Shown here in pieces: positions 52,230-61,852 of a DNA stretch of 64,000 nt. Each line of letters begins with the position of its first letter. The first letter of the stretch is position 1. The stretch is from Devosia sp. FKR38 (GTDB lineage: Bacteria > Pseudomonadota > Alphaproteobacteria > Rhizobiales > Devosiaceae), in NCBI RefSeq assembly GCF_005222805.1, contig NZ_STGC01000005.1, positions 968,456 through 1,032,455 of the forward strand, given 5' to 3'. Made by a program: the position numbers and the translations under genes. The notes under the pieces are model-generated. The model searched no databases and had not been told where the DNA came from. It saw nothing but the letters and a program-made list of their open reading frames with translations.

Positions 52230-52678
52230 TGATGGTCGCCGCCGAAGGCGACGAATTCCCCGCTCAACCGCCCGGACAGCAGGCCCTTGCAGTCCAGCAC
52301 CGCGCCCACGCTGATGCGCGCAACGCCGCGCCGGCTCAGCATGCGCATAAAGCGCTCCCAATCCTGATCGGGTTCAATGGCCGAGCGCGCGGTGAAGTCC
52401 CCGGCCATGGGCGCCAGATACTCCATCGTATTGCGCTGAATGACGAGGCGGCTGGGCTGGCCCAGCGCTGTCAGCCGCACATGCAGCAGGCTCCAGGCAG
52501 CCAGGATCGCGACAGCCGAAGCGCTGCCGCCGAACACCGTGTCGCGATGATTGATGTTGGGCGCCAGCGGCGCCGCCAACTCCACGCTGTCGCTCTCGAT
52601 GGCGACCACTGTCACGCCCATGGCCCGCGATTGCGGGATATGGGCATGCAGATAGGCTTCGAGGTCCTGGGGTATCAT
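52226..52678 (-). CDS. YiiD C-terminal-type hot-dog thioesterase
   Basis: 150 residues. The hot-dog fold signature [12 protein letters not shown] (about 41-52) is typical of the YiiD C-terminal thioesterase family. The rest has strands like Val-Glu-Leu-Ala-Ala-Pro-Leu and Phe-Thr-Ala-Arg-Ser. It probably hydrolyses acyl-CoA or acyl-ACP; the substrate is unknown. Its ATG overlaps the trmFO stop by 4 bp, and it meets the squalene-synthase-like gene tail to tail with a 4-bp overlap (CTAG). Confidence 0.85.
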   Translation of the reverse strand: MIPQDLEAYLHAHIPQSRAMGVTVVAIESDSVELAAPLAPNINHRDTVFGGSASAVAILAAWSLLHVRLTALGQPSRLVIQRNTMEYLAPMAGDFTARSAIEPDQDWERFMRMLSRRGVARISVGAVLDCKGLLSGRLSGEFVAFGGDHH

Positions 52679-54060
52679 GCCCAGGCCTTGAGATCCTCAA
52701 GCGCCCGGCTGGTAATGGCCTTGCGCTTGGCAATCGCCTTGTCCGGGCCGCGCCAGCGGCCGGCGCCTTCCGGCTTGGTGACAGTCACGGGCGGGAACAG
52801 CCCGAAATTGACATTCATCGGCTGGAAGCTGCGGGCGCCGCTATAGCTCTCCGATTCGATATGTCCGCCGGTGATATGGGCGACCAGCGCGCCCAGCGCC
52901 GTGGTGTTGGGCGGCGTCGGCATGGGTGTGCCGCGCAAGTCGGCGGCCGCCAGGCGTCCGGCGATCAACCCGACAGCGGCGCTTTCCACATAGCCTTCCA
53001 CGCCCGTCACCTGGCCGGCAAAGCGGATGCGCGGATCAGTCTTCAGTTTAAGGTCCGGCCCCAGCACCTTGGGCGAGTTGATAAAGGTATTGCGGTGCAA
53101 GCCGCCGAGCCGCGCGAATTGCGCATTCTCAAGCCCCGGAATCATGCGCAGGATTTCCGCCTGCACGCCGTAGCGCATCTTGGTCTGGAAGCCGACCATG
53201 TTCCACAGCGTGCCCAGGGCATTGTCCTGCCGCAGTTGCACAATGGCATAGGGCTTGACGGTCGGGTTACGCGGATTGGTCAGGCCCACCGGCTTCATCG
53301 GCCCATGCCGCAGCGTCTCGACGCCGCGTTCGGCCATCACCTCGATGGGCAGGCAACCGTCGAAATAGGGGACCTTTTCCCAGTCCTTGAACTCATGCAG
53401 CGGCGCGACTTTCAGCGCTTCGACAAAGGCCATGTACTGGTCCTTGTCCATCGGGCAGTTGAGATAGTCGGCGCCCGTGCCGCCTGGCCCCGCCTTGTCA
53501 TAGCGCGACTGCGCCCAGACAATGTCCATATTGATGCTGTCGTAGTGGACGATCGGCGCAATGGCGTCGAAAAACGCCAACGAATCCTCGCCCGTCTTGG
53601 CCAGGATAGCCTCGGCCAGCGCCGGCGAGGTGAGGGGACCGGTGGCAATGATCACATTGCCCCAGTCTTCCGGCGGCATGCCGGGCACTTCCTCGCGCGC
53701 CATGGTGATATTGGCGTGCTGCTCGATGGCCTGGGTGACCGCGGCCGAAAAGCCATGCCGGTCCACAGCCAGCGCGCCGCCGGCCGGCAGTTGATGCGTA
53801 TCGGCGCAGCGCATGATCAGCGAATTGCAGCGCCGCATTTCCTCATGCAGCAGGCCGACGGCGTTCTGCTCGGCATCGTCGGAGCGGAAACTGTTCGAGC
53901 AGACCAGCTCGGCGAGACTGTCGGTCTGGTGCGCATCGGTGGCGCGCACCGGGCGCATTTCGTGCAGGATGACCTTGGCGCCGGCCTCTGCCGCCTGCCA
54001 GGCCGCTTCCGACCCGGCCAGTCCGCCGCCGATGATATGAATGGGTTCTGATGTTGACAT
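52675..54060 (-). CDS. trmFO: Methylenetetrahydrofolate-tRNA-(uracil-5-)-methyltransferase TrmFO
   Basis: 461 residues from the ATG at 54060. The FAD motif [12 protein letters not shown] is at about 10-21. Leu-Val-Cys-Ser-Asn-Ser-Phe-Arg-Ser holds a conserved Cys (54) and Phe-Asp-Gly-Cys-Leu-Pro-Ile-Glu the second. It makes ribothymidine at U54 of tRNA using methylene-THF and FADH2. Open frame upstream of 54060 has no family similarity. It is in an operon with the thioesterase. Confidence 0.94.
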   Translation of the reverse strand: MSTSEPIHIIGGGLAGSEAAWQAAEAGAKVILHEMRPVRATDAHQTDSLAELVCSNSFRSDDAEQNAVGLLHEEMRRCNSLIMRCADTHQLPAGGALAVDRHGFSAAVTQAIEQHANITMAREEVPGMPPEDWGNVIIATGPLTSPALAEAILAKTGEDSLAFFDAIAPIVHYDSINMDIVWAQSRYDKAGPGGTGADYLNCPMDKDQYMAFVEALKVAPLHEFKDWEKVPYFDGCLPIEVMAERGVETLRHGPMKPVGLTNPRNPTVKPYAIVQLRQDNALGTLWNMVGFQTKMRYGVQAEILRMIPGLENAQFARLGGLHRNTFINSPKVLGPDLKLKTDPRIRFAGQVTGVEGYVESAAVGLIAGRLAAADLRGTPMPTPPNTTALGALVAHITGGHIESESYSGARSFQPMNVNFGLFPPVTVTKPEGAGRWRGPDKAIAKRKAITSRALEDLKAWA

Positions 54061-54153
54061 GGCAGGCAGATAGCAAGCACCGCTCCGGGGCGCAACAAAT
54101 CTTGCGGTTCCTGGCCAGCCACGAGCATATTGCCGGGTCAGGAGGGGCGGGAC

Positions 54154-54807
54154 GTGACGGATGGACTGACGCTGTGGGGACGGGCCAGCTCGAACAATGT
54201 GCAGAAACTGCTCTGGGCGCTCGCTGAGCTGGGCCTGCGCTATGAGCATATTCTGGTGGGCGGTGTGCATGGCGGGCTCGATGACCCGGCCTATCGCGCC
54301 ATCAACCCCAATGGCCTGGTGCCGGCGCTGCGCGACGGCGGGCTGGTGCTGTGGGAAAGTCACGCCATCCTGCGCTATCTGGCCGCGCGCTATGGCCAGC
54401 AGAGCCTCTGGCGCGTTGACCCGGTGCAGCGGGCCGTCGTCGATCAGTGGACCGATTGGACCGCCACGACCTTCCAGCCGGCCTGGATCAGCCTGTTCTG
54501 GCACAAGGTGCGGACGCCAACCGGGCAGCAGGACGCCAGGGCCATTGCCGACAGCCATGCCCGCACCATTGCGGCGCTGCGGATACTGGATGCCACGCTG
54601 ATCGATCGCGACTATCTCGCCGGCGACCGGCTGAGCTATGCCGATATCGCCGCGGGCGTCGCGCTCTATCGCTGGTTCACAATGCCGATTGACCGGCCGG
54701 CCATGCCGGGGGTGGAAAACTGGTACCGCCGACTGCAACTGCGACCGGGATTCCGTCAGGCCGTGATGGTCAGCTATGCCGAACTTGTTGGCAGACTGGC
54801 ATATTGA
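54154..54807 (+). CDS. Glutathione S-transferase family protein
   Basis: 217 residues from GTG at 54154, chosen for GGAGG eight bases upstream. The thioredoxin-like N domain opens [12 protein letters not shown]. Asn-Gly-Leu-Val-Pro-Ala-Leu (cis-Pro) and Glu-Ser-His-Ala-Ile-Leu-Arg-Tyr-Leu bind glutathione. The C-terminal helical domain has Tyr-Ala-Asp-Ile-Ala-Ala-Gly. The substrate is unknown. It is divergent from trmFO. Confidence 0.9.
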   Translation: MTDGLTLWGRASSNNVQKLLWALAELGLRYEHILVGGVHGGLDDPAYRAINPNGLVPALRDGGLVLWESHAILRYLAARYGQQSLWRVDPVQRAVVDQWTDWTATTFQPAWISLFWHKVRTPTGQQDARAIADSHARTIAALRILDATLIDRDYLAGDRLSYADIAAGVALYRWFTMPIDRPAMPGVENWYRRLQLRPGFRQAVMVSYAELVGRLAY

Positions 54808-54824
54808 TCATTTCAAGGGCAGAA

Positions 54825-54860
54825 AAACAAAACAGCCGCATCTCATAGAGAAGCGGCCGT
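54825..54860 (-). terminator. Terminator of the DUF1127 gene
   Basis: Reading the minus strand, GCCGC/GCGGC and GAGA/TCTC stems form a long imperfect hairpin. It is followed by TTTTGTTTTT (54822-54832 on the plus strand is A-rich). Confidence 0.7.
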
Positions 54861-54897
54861 TCGGTTTGGGTCGTCCAGCAGGTCGAGACGGATAGTC

Positions 54898-55047
54898 TTA
54901 CAGCGAGCTGGCATGATCACGGGCGACGCGATTGATATCGGTGCGCGAGATGCCCAGGTCGTTGAGCTGACGGTTGTCGAGAGCGGCGAGTTCACGAACG
55001 GTCTGCTGGTAAGCGGCCCATTTCTTGAAAGTCTTGCGGATGTCCAT
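54898..55047 (-). CDS. DUF1127 small protein
   Basis: 49 residues, start ATG 55047 with AAGGAG seven bases upstream. The sequence Met-Asp-Ile-Arg-Lys-Thr-Phe-Lys-Lys-Trp and then Arg-Glu-Leu-Ala-Ala-Leu-Asp-Asn-Arg-Gln-Leu-Asn-Asp-Leu-Gly-Ile-Ser-Arg-Thr-Asp-Ile matches DUF1127 (PF06568). Short basic DUF1127 proteins in Agrobacterium and Rhodobacter influence RNA turnover and phosphate or stress responses. A good terminator follows. A second, more divergent copy lies 200 bp upstream. Confidence 0.85.
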   Translation of the reverse strand: MDIRKTFKKWAAYQQTVRELAALDNRQLNDLGISRTDINRVARDHASSL

Positions 55048-55192
55048 TCGAAGTCTCCTTGTGTTTACGAGCCTATATTTACGTCAGTGCCGTCTGGATG
55101 AGCAGTGGGATAAAGGTCAAACGACCTATGCGTTCTGCGCGGGGCTTGTTTTGTGATGATTGACGCTTGGTTAAGCTCTGCGGCAACAAGAA

Positions 55193-55218
55193 GGCCGCCG
55201 GGTGGCAAACCGGCGGCC
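55193..55218 (-). terminator. Hairpin after the divergent DUF1127-like gene
   Basis: A perfect 9-bp GC-rich stem (55193-55201 with 55210-55218) closes an 8-base loop. On the minus strand it is followed by TTCTTGTTG. Confidence 0.6.
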
Positions 55219-55244
55219 GGATGGCAATTGGCGGTGAGGACCGG

Positions 55245-55403
55245 TCAGCGGTCGAACAGCGACCGGGTCATCTTGGAGAAGTCAGGGCCTGAGAGCCCCA
55301 GAAGATCGGCATCCCGCGTCGAGGGCACGTCCATTTCCCGCAACGTCTGCTTGATGTCGACCAGGCGCTTTACGCGCCAGACGGCTCGGACGAACATCGG
55401 CAT
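55245..55403 (-). CDS. Divergent DUF1127-like small protein
   Basis: 52 residues from the ATG at 55403 (AAAGGG about 5 bases upstream); a second ATG two codons later is possible. The pattern Leu-Arg-Glu-Met-Asp-Val-Pro-Ser-Thr-Arg-Asp-Ala-Asp-Leu-Leu-Gly-Leu-Ser-Gly-Pro-Asp-Phe keeps the DUF1127 spacing of Leu...Asp...Leu-Gly-Leu-Ser-x-x-Asp but has changed most other positions. The N-terminus is basic (Val-Trp-Arg-Val-Lys-Arg-Leu). It is followed by its own hairpin. Assignment as a DUF1127 relative is by pattern only. Confidence 0.55.
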   Translation of the reverse strand: MPMFVRAVWRVKRLVDIKQTLREMDVPSTRDADLLGLSGPDFSKMTRSLFDR

Positions 55404-55788
55404 ATTCCCTTTGGGCTGTCTGAAGACAAATGCACCATGCGGTGATTTGCCAAGGGGCACCATGCCGTAAACGTCAGGAGCTTCATGCAAAGAGCGCATG
55501 GCATTTTCACACCAATGTCGTGTTTGCCGCGATTTGCCCTCCGCCGCGGGCGGGGTGCTGCCCGTTGCCGACAGCTCCAGCCCGCTTGAATCGGCCGCAA
55601 AACAGCGGCTTCACCGAGGGTAGGGGCGCAATGGTTGGAACCAGGGCGGCGCCACCGAGGTCCCGCTGCCTATTTGCGCAGCAGGCGATCACGGCAGCAC
55701 TGGGGCGGGCACGGCAGACATCATGTCGCACGGCCAAGAGAAGGCCGGCGACGCGCCACAAAGGCGGCCGCCGGCTTATGGGCAACCG
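55404..55788. other. Intergenic region between the DUF1127-like gene and uvrA end
   Basis: About 385 bp with no gene I can support. It must hold the promoter of the minus-strand small-protein gene. Open frames here are Arg/Ala-rich without domain pattern. No clear uvrA terminator with a T-run is seen. Confidence 0.5.
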
Positions 55789-58686
55789 CTATTCGGCGGC
55801 GCGCGTGGCGAAATGCGGCCGGCGGGCCATGATCTCCTTGAGGAAGTGGCCGGTATGCGAGCGCGGGCTCGCGGCCACCTCTTCGGGCGTGCCCATGGCC
55901 ACGATCTCGCCGCCGCCATCGCCGCCTTCCGGTCCCAGGTCGATCACCCAGTCGGCCGTCTTGATGACTTCCAGATTATGCTCGATCACCACCACCGTAT
56001 TGCCGCCGTCGACAAGCTCATGCAGCACCTCGAGCAGCTTGGCCACGTCATGGAAATGCAGGCCCGTCGTTGGCTCGTCCAGCATATAGAGCGTGCGGCC
56101 CGTGGCGCGCTTGGATAGCTCCTTGGACAGCTTGACGCGCTGCGCCTCGCCGCCCGACAGCGTGGTGGCCGGCTGGCCGATCTTGACATAGCCCAGCCCC
56201 ACGCGCTGCAGCGTGGCGAACTTGTCGCGGATCACCGGGACCGCCGAGAAGAACTCGACGCCCTCGTCGATGGTCATGTCCAGCACGTCCGAGATCGACT
56301 TGCCCTTGAACTGCACCTCGAGCGTCTCGCGGTTGTAGCGCTTGCCCTTGCACACATCGCAGGTGACATAGACGTCGGGCAGGAAGTGCATCTCGATCTT
56401 GAGCAGGCCATCGCCCTCGCATTTCTCGCAGCGTCCGCCCTTGACGTTGAAGCTGAAGCGCCCCGGCCCATAGCCGCGCGTCTTGGCCTCCGGCAGGCCG
56501 GCAAACCACTCGCGCAGCGGCGTGAAGGCGCCGGTATAGGTGGCCGGATTGGAGCGCGGCGTGCGCCCGATCGGCGACTGGTCGATGTCGATGACCTTGT
56601 CGAGGAATTCCAGCCCCGTCAGCGATTCATGCGGCGCCGGCACCACGCGGGCGCCGTTGAGGCGCCGCGCGATGGCCTGGTACATGGTGTCGATCATCAG
56701 CGTCGACTTGCCGCCGCCGCTGACGCCGGTAATGGCGACGAACATGCCCAGCGGCACATCCACCGATACATTCTTGAGATTGTTGCCGGTGGCGCCCTTG
56801 ACGCTGAGCGTCTTGCCCGGCTTGCCCACACGGCGCTCCGCCGGCATGGCAATGCCCATGCGGCCCGACAGATATTTGCCGGTCAGCGAGTCCGGGTGAT
56901 TGATAATGTCCTGCGGCGTGCCTTCGGCCACGATGTTGCCGCCATGCACGCCCGCACCGGGGCCGATGTCGACCACATAGTCGGCCGTCAGGATCGCGTC
57001 CTCGTCATGCTCGACCACGATCACCGTATTGCCGATATCGCGCAGCCGGCGCAGCGTATCGAGCAGGCGGGCATTGTCGCGCTGATGCAGGCCAATGGAG
57101 GGCTCGTCGAGCACATAGAGCACGCCCGTCAGGCCCGAGCCGATCTGGCTGGCCAGGCGAATGCGCTGGCTTTCGCCGCCCGACAGCGTGCCCGAGTTGC
57201 GCGCCATGGTGAGGTAGTCCAGGCCCACGTCGATCAGGAAGTTCAGCCGCTCGCGGATTTCCTTGAGGATGCGCTCGCCGATCTGCTGCTGGGTCGGCGT
57301 GAACTTGGCCGGCAGCGCCTCGAACCACTCAGCCGCGGCGCGGATCGACTTCTCGGTCACCTGGCCGACATGCAGCCCGTCGATCTTGACCGCCAGCGAC
57401 TCCGGCTTCAGCCGGTAGCCGCCACAGGCCACGCAGGGCTTGGCCGACATGTATTTCTCGATCTCCTCGCGCATGCCGGCGCTCTCGGTCTCCTTGTAGC
57501 GCCGCTCGAGATTGCCGATCACGCCTTCAAAGACCTTGCTGGTCTTGTATTGGCGCAGGCCATCGTCATAGACGAAGTCGAGCTTTTCCTTGCCCGTACC
57601 AAAGAGTACGGCATGCTGCACCTCGAACGGCAGATCATTCCAGGCCGTGCCCGTGGACGCGCCATAGTGCTTCACCACCGCGCTTAGCGTCTGCTGGTAA
57701 TAGGGCGCACTGGTCTTGCTCCAGGGCAGGATGGCGCCATCGCGCAGCGACAGCGTGCCATCCGGCACCACCTGGTCGGGGTCGATCTTCTGCTCGGTGC
57801 CCAGGCCATCGCAGACCGGGCAGGCGCCGAAGGGATTGTTGAACGAGAACAGCCGCGGCTCGATCTCGGCAATGGTGAAGCCGGAGACCGGGCAGGCGAA
57901 CTTCTCCGAGAAGGTCTGCTGGCGCGGCTTGCCGTCTTCGCCCTTTTCGTCGGCATATTCGATCAGCGCAATGCCTTCGGCCAGCTTGAGCGCGGTCTCA
58001 AAGCTCTCGGCCAGGCGGCCGGAGATCTCGGGGCCCACCACCACGCGGTCGACCACCACTTCGATGTCATGCTTGAGCTTCTTGTCGAGGGCAGGGGCCT
58101 CCTCGATTTCGTAATACTCGCCATCGATCTTGACGCGCTGGAAGCCCTTGCGCATCAGATCGGCCAGTTCCTTCTTGTATTCGCCCTTGCGGCCGCGCGC
58201 GATCGGCGCCAGCAGATAGAGCCGCGTGCCCTCGGGAATGGCCAGCGTCTTGTCGACCATCTGGGTGACGGTCTGGCTCTCGATGGGCAGGCCCGTTGCC
58301 GGCGAATAGGGCACGCCGACGCGCGCAAACAGCAGGCGCAGATAGTCATAGATTTCCGTGACCGTGCCCACGGTCGAGCGCGGATTGCGGCTGGTGGTCT
58401 TCTGCTCGATGGAAATGGCCGGCGACAGGCCCTCGATGTGTTCCACATCCGGCTTCTGCATCATTTCCAGGAACTGCCGGGCATAGGCCGACAGCGACTC
58501 CACATAGCGGCGCTGCCCCTCGGCATAGATGGTGTCGAAGGCCAGCGAGGATTTGCCCGAGCCAGACAGGCCCGTCATCACGATCAGGCTGTCGCGCGGC
58601 AGCTTGATGTCGATGCCCTTGAGATTGTGCTCGCGGGCGCCGCGCACGATGATCTCACGGTTGAGGCTTGGCTTTGGCGTCATCAT
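55789..58686 (-). CDS. uvrA: Excinuclease ABC subunit A
   Basis: 965 residues from the ATG at 58686 (Met-Met-Thr-Pro-Lys); the longer open frame upstream lacks similarity. Two ABC modules: first Walker A Gly-Leu-Ser-Gly-Ser-Gly-Lys-Ser at 39-46, second Gly-Val-Ser-Gly-Gly-Gly-Lys-Ser. Zinc modules are Cys-Pro-Val-Cys/Cys-Val-Ala-Cys and Cys-Glu-Lys-Cys/Cys-Asp-Val-Cys. It finds DNA damage with UvrB in nucleotide-excision repair. A LexA box and promoter lie ~175 bp upstream, overlapping the end of lysE, so it should be SOS-induced. Confidence 0.96.
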   Translation of the reverse strand: MMTPKPSLNREIIVRGAREHNLKGIDIKLPRDSLIVMTGLSGSGKSSLAFDTIYAEGQRRYVESLSAYARQFLEMMQKPDVEHIEGLSPAISIEQKTTSRNPRSTVGTVTEIYDYLRLLFARVGVPYSPATGLPIESQTVTQMVDKTLAIPEGTRLYLLAPIARGRKGEYKKELADLMRKGFQRVKIDGEYYEIEEAPALDKKLKHDIEVVVDRVVVGPEISGRLAESFETALKLAEGIALIEYADEKGEDGKPRQQTFSEKFACPVSGFTIAEIEPRLFSFNNPFGACPVCDGLGTEQKIDPDQVVPDGTLSLRDGAILPWSKTSAPYYQQTLSAVVKHYGASTGTAWNDLPFEVQHAVLFGTGKEKLDFVYDDGLRQYKTSKVFEGVIGNLERRYKETESAGMREEIEKYMSAKPCVACGGYRLKPESLAVKIDGLHVGQVTEKSIRAAAEWFEALPAKFTPTQQQIGERILKEIRERLNFLIDVGLDYLTMARNSGTLSGGESQRIRLASQIGSGLTGVLYVLDEPSIGLHQRDNARLLDTLRRLRDIGNTVIVVEHDEDAILTADYVVDIGPGAGVHGGNIVAEGTPQDIINHPDSLTGKYLSGRMGIAMPAERRVGKPGKTLSVKGATGNNLKNVSVDVPLGMFVAITGVSGGGKSTLMIDTMYQAIARRLNGARVVPAPHESLTGLEFLDKVIDIDQSPIGRTPRSNPATYTGAFTPLREWFAGLPEAKTRGYGPGRFSFNVKGGRCEKCEGDGLLKIEMHFLPDVYVTCDVCKGKRYNRETLEVQFKGKSISDVLDMTIDEGVEFFSAVPVIRDKFATLQRVGLGYVKIGQPATTLSGGEAQRVKLSKELSKRATGRTLYMLDEPTTGLHFHDVAKLLEVLHELVDGGNTVVVIEHNLEVIKTADWVIDLGPEGGDGGGEIVAMGTPEEVAASPRSHTGHFLKEIMARRPHFATRAAE

Positions 58687-58859
58687 TGAAGTCCATGGCT
58701 CAGTGCGCCGGAGTGGCGGCACAGCGATCAAACAGGCAGTCGGCGGGACGGGAGGAGTCTGAAAATAGGGGCACCAGCGCTCACCTTCAACCCAGCTATA
58801 CGCATCACTGCCCGGCTTGGACCGCACCAGACCGGCCCAGACGCGTCTGCGTAGCCCAG

Positions 58860-58891
58860 GAACATAAAAGGAACAAGCCAGATTCGGTCAA
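58860..58891 (-). promoter_or_regulatory. LexA box and promoter of uvrA
   Basis: GAAC at 58860-58863 and GAAC at 58871-58874 with 7 bases between form the direct-repeat alphaproteobacterial LexA operator (GTTC-N7-GTTC on the minus strand). A minus-strand TTGACC -35 element (58886-58891) sits upstream, so the operator would cover the -10. The -35 overlaps the lysE stop codon. Confidence 0.75.
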
Positions 58892-59532
58892 GCGCCTGCA
58901 TGTAGCGTTGCTCCATGCCAGGCGGTGAACACGGCCGCGATCAAAAACAGCAGCCCCGCGCCACGACCAATCCAGATGGTAACCTGCGGGTGACCGGTCA
59001 GCCCGTCGCGGGCCCGGCTGGCGCCCAGCGCCAGCGCACCATAGATCAGGCCCTGCATGGCGACGGTGAGGCACCCCAGCACAAGGGCCTGCGACCAGAT
59101 CGGCCCAAAGGACGGCCGCATATATTGCGGATAAACCGCCAGCACGAAGAGATAGGCCTTGGGGTTGAGCAGGCACGTGATGGTGCCCTGGCGCAGAATG
59201 GCCATCTCGGACCGCGCTGCGACGCGCCCCACGCTGCCGACCGTGATGCTGCTGGCCACAAGACTATAGCAAATCCAGCCCATATAGGCGGCGCCGATCA
59301 GCACCATGGCCTGGAAGATGGCCATGGGAAGCTGTGTCAGCACGCCCACGGCCAGCGCGCCGAACAGCGTATGGATGGCGCCGCCGATCATGATGCCCGC
59401 CACAGCCGCCAGGCCCGCCCGGCGCCCGGACGTCAGTGCATTGGCCAGCACGAAAACCATGTCCATGCCCGGCACCACGATGATGCCGAACAGCAGAACG
59501 GTAAAAATCCCTAGCGCCTGCCCATAATCCAT
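58888..59532 (-). CDS. LysE/RhtB family translocator
   Basis: 214 residues with about six hydrophobic segments. The N-terminal Val-Val-Pro-Gly-Met-Asp-Met-Val-Phe-Val corresponds to the Pro-Gly-Pro-x-x motif of LysE proteins, and Leu-Leu-Asn-Pro-Lys-Ala-Tyr-Leu-Phe is the Asn-Pro-Lys motif. It exports amino acids or derivatives; the substrate is unknown. It lies between ssb and uvrA, which are normally adjacent and divergent. Its stop overlaps the -35 of the uvrA promoter. Confidence 0.87.
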   Translation of the reverse strand: MDYGQALGIFTVLLFGIIVVPGMDMVFVLANALTSGRRAGLAAVAGIMIGGAIHTLFGALAVGVLTQLPMAIFQAMVLIGAAYMGWICYSLVASSITVGSVGRVAARSEMAILRQGTITCLLNPKAYLFVLAVYPQYMRPSFGPIWSQALVLGCLTVAMQGLIYGALALGASRARDGLTGHPQVTIWIGRGAGLLFLIAAVFTAWHGATLHAGA

Positions 59533-59602
59533 GCCGCACCCCCATCAGAGGCGATGCCATGGCGGAAGCCTGCTGACAGGGCATGTCAGCAACGGCAGGG
59601 AA

Positions 59603-59638
59603 TTGACAGGCGTTCCGAAATGAGAACATAATGAGAAC
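59603..59638 (+). promoter_or_regulatory. SOS promoter of ssb with LexA box over the -10
   Basis: TTGACA (59603-59608), 18 bases, then CATAAT (59627-59632) form a near-consensus promoter. GAAC (59624-59627)-N7-GAAC (59635-59638) is a perfect direct-repeat LexA box covering the -10. LexA binding here would block initiation. Confidence 0.82.
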
Positions 59639-59776
59639 AAATGTCATGAACACTTCTGTTCACAACTGCGCCAAGGCACAGGCGGTGAGCGGCGCGGCGG
59701 AGTAAACTCCCCGCGCTATGTAAGTGAGCGTCCCGACGGGCCGGACCCCGGGACTGAATTGAGAAGGAATTGAGCG

Positions 59777-60304
59777 ATGGCAGGCAGTGTCAACAAGGTG
59801 ATCCTGGTCGGCAATCTGGGTGCAGATCCCGAGGTGCGCAACCTCCCCAGCGGCGGCAAGGTGGTCAATCTGTCCATCGCCACCTCCGAGTCCTGGAAGG
59901 ACCGCAACACCGGCGAGCGCCGCGAAAAGACCGAGTGGCACCGCGTGGTGATCTTCTCGGAAGGCCTGACCCGCGTGGCCGAGAGCTATCTCAAGAAGGG
60001 CAGCAAGGTCTATATCGAGGGCCAGCTGCAGACCCGTAAGTGGCAGGATCAGTCCGGCCAGGACAAATACAGCACCGAGATCGTGCTGCAGGGCTTCAAC
60101 TCCAATCTGACGCTGCTCGATGGCCGCGGCGATGGTGAAGGCGCTGGCGGCGGCGAAGGCGGTTTCCGCGGCGTGCGCGACAATTCTGGCGGCGGCAATT
60201 ATGGTGGCGGCAACCCCGGTGCAGGTGGCGGCGGTGCCCGCCGGCCCCAGGCCAATGCCCCGGCCTTCGAGCCCGGCGGCATGGACGACGATATCCCGTT
60301 CTAG
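59777..60304 (+). CDS. ssb: Single-stranded DNA-binding protein
   Basis: 175 residues. An OB-fold begins [12 protein letters not shown], with Trp-His-Arg-Val-Val-Ile-Phe and Gln-Leu-Gln-Thr-Arg-Lys-Trp typical. A Gly-rich linker (about 118-155) leads to the acidic tip Met-Asp-Asp-Asp-Ile-Pro-Phe that recruits repair and replication partners. AAGGA lies nine bases before the ATG. It is preceded by an SOS promoter and followed by a terminator. Confidence 0.96.
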   Translation: MAGSVNKVILVGNLGADPEVRNLPSGGKVVNLSIATSESWKDRNTGERREKTEWHRVVIFSEGLTRVAESYLKKGSKVYIEGQLQTRKWQDQSGQDKYSTEIVLQGFNSNLTLLDGRGDGEGAGGGEGGFRGVRDNSGGGNYGGGNPGAGGGGARRPQANAPAFEPGGMDDDIPF

Positions 60305-60367
60305 GCCGATCTGCGGCGACAGGGCATCGGCATTAGCCTGCAAGCACGGCGCAGAATAAAGATGATG

Positions 60368-60396
60368 AAGGGGTCGCTCTGCGGCCCCTTTGCTTT
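60368..60396 (+). terminator. Terminator after ssb
   Basis: A 10-bp stem (60368-60377 with 60381-60390, one G-T pair) has a 3-base loop and is followed by TGCTTT. Confidence 0.7.
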
Positions 60397-60409
60397 GGGG
60401 GCCGGCGGT

Positions 60410-61798
60410 TCAGGCCGACAGGGCCCGGGGTACAAACACCCGGCTGGTGTTGCGCCCCGCCGCCTTGGCGGCATAGAGCGCCGTATCGGCGCGGCGGAAC
60501 AGCTCCGCCGAGCTGCCGCCTGAACAATGGGCGACGCCCACCGAGGCCCCCAGCGCCAGCGATTGGCCGTCGCACACAAAGGCTTGGCCAATGCAGTCCA
60601 CGATCTGGGCCGCCAGTGCTTCGACGGCATGGGCCGGCATGTCGGGCCCGATCAGCACAGCAAATTCATCGCCGCCGATGCGCGCCACCAGTTCGGCACC
60701 GCCACAGCAGGCGCCCAGGCGCCGGGCTGCCTCGATCAGGCACTGGTCGCCCAGCGCATGGCCGTGACTATCATTGATCTGCTTGAAGCCATCCAGATCG
60801 ACCAACAGCAGGGCCGCGATCGGCCGCGGCTCATGCCGGTCCTGCACCTGGTCGAGCCGCGCCTGGAACCGGCTGCGATTGGCCAGGCCTGTCATCACAT
60901 CGGTCTCGGCGAGGTAACGCGTGCGGTCGGCCAGCAGGCGCTGCTCGGTAATGTCCTGCTTCATGCCGAAGATGCGCACGGCCTTGCCGTCGCGGGCCTC
61001 CACCGTGCCGGTGATCCGCATCCAGCGGCGACGGCCCTGCGCGGTGATGATCTCGACTTCGACGGAGAAATCGCTGCAGTCTTCGATGGCCCGCGCCCGC
61101 GCTGCCGCCATCGCGGCACGCGACTCTGCCGTGTAGCGCTGCAACGTGCTGTCACGGTCGATCGATGCCCCGCGCGGGATCTCGAAAATATCATAGACGC
61201 CGGCCGTCCAGGTCAGGCTTTCGTCGCTCAGGTCGCACTCCCAGATGCCGATGCTGGCGGTTTCCGAGGCGCGTTCGAAGCGCTCGATCTGGGCGCGCAG
61301 CTCGGCCGCATGGCGGTCGCGTTCCTGCGTCCGTTCGCGCAGCATCCGGCCGATGGCGGCGCGGCTGGTGACCTCGATGGCCATGGCCTCGAGCCGATGC
61401 GCCATGGCCGGGCCGCGCGGTCGGGAATCGCACAGATGTAGCGTCAGCGCCGGATTGTCCGTGCCGTCGGGCATGGGAATAGCGGCATAGAACCGGGTTA
61501 GTCCGCGGCTGGCGCCGGGGCAGCGCGCCGTATCGGCAATCACCCGCGGCGCACCAAAGGGGCAGGCGTCAGCCGGCTGTGCGATCACAAAGGCGAGATG
61601 GGCAGGGTTGCCGCTGCTGTCGATGATCTGGCTGGCACCGTCCCGCCGACGCGTGATGGCCACCGCATCGACCTGCAGCAACTCGCGCAACCGATCGAGA
61701 GAACCCGGCGCTGTCGGAGCGCCCGGTTCGCCTTGCGGCGCCGTTGACGTATGGGCAGCAGCACCACGTCCAGACAAGACCAGCAACCTGTGTTCCAA
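60410..61798 (-). CDS. PAS-GGDEF diguanylate cyclase
   Basis: 462 residues from TTG at 61798 (a stop lies just upstream in frame, and there is no good ribosome site, so the start is uncertain). The N-terminal ~30-160 is GAF-like. A PAS/PAC domain follows (about 185-300: Ile-Gly-Ile-Trp-Glu-Cys-Asp-Leu, Gly-Met-Lys-Gln-Asp-Ile-Thr-Glu). The GGDEF domain ends the protein with Arg-Ile-Gly-Gly-Asp-Glu-Phe intact. The inhibitory RxxD site before it is replaced by Gly-Gly-Ala-Glu, so product inhibition is unlikely. No membrane helix is seen. It makes cyclic di-GMP on an unknown cue. Confidence 0.87.
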   Translation of the reverse strand: MEHRLLVLSGRGAAAHTSTAPQGEPGAPTAPGSLDRLRELLQVDAVAITRRRDGASQIIDSSGNPAHLAFVIAQPADACPFGAPRVIADTARCPGASRGLTRFYAAIPMPDGTDNPALTLHLCDSRPRGPAMAHRLEAMAIEVTSRAAIGRMLRERTQERDRHAAELRAQIERFERASETASIGIWECDLSDESLTWTAGVYDIFEIPRGASIDRDSTLQRYTAESRAAMAAARARAIEDCSDFSVEVEIITAQGRRRWMRITGTVEARDGKAVRIFGMKQDITEQRLLADRTRYLAETDVMTGLANRSRFQARLDQVQDRHEPRPIAALLLVDLDGFKQINDSHGHALGDQCLIEAARRLGACCGGAELVARIGGDEFAVLIGPDMPAHAVEALAAQIVDCIGQAFVCDGQSLALGASVGVAHCSGGSSAELFRRADTALYAAKAAGRNTSRVFVPRALSA

Positions 61799-61852
61799 AC
61801 CAGGTCGCTACACTAGCGCCGGTTCGGTTAAGGCTTTGTGCGTAAATGCCGA

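Noticed and set aside
55507-55785. 92-codon minus-strand frame before uvrA end
   Set aside because: No motif, no ribosome site, and odd residue use; treated as non-coding.
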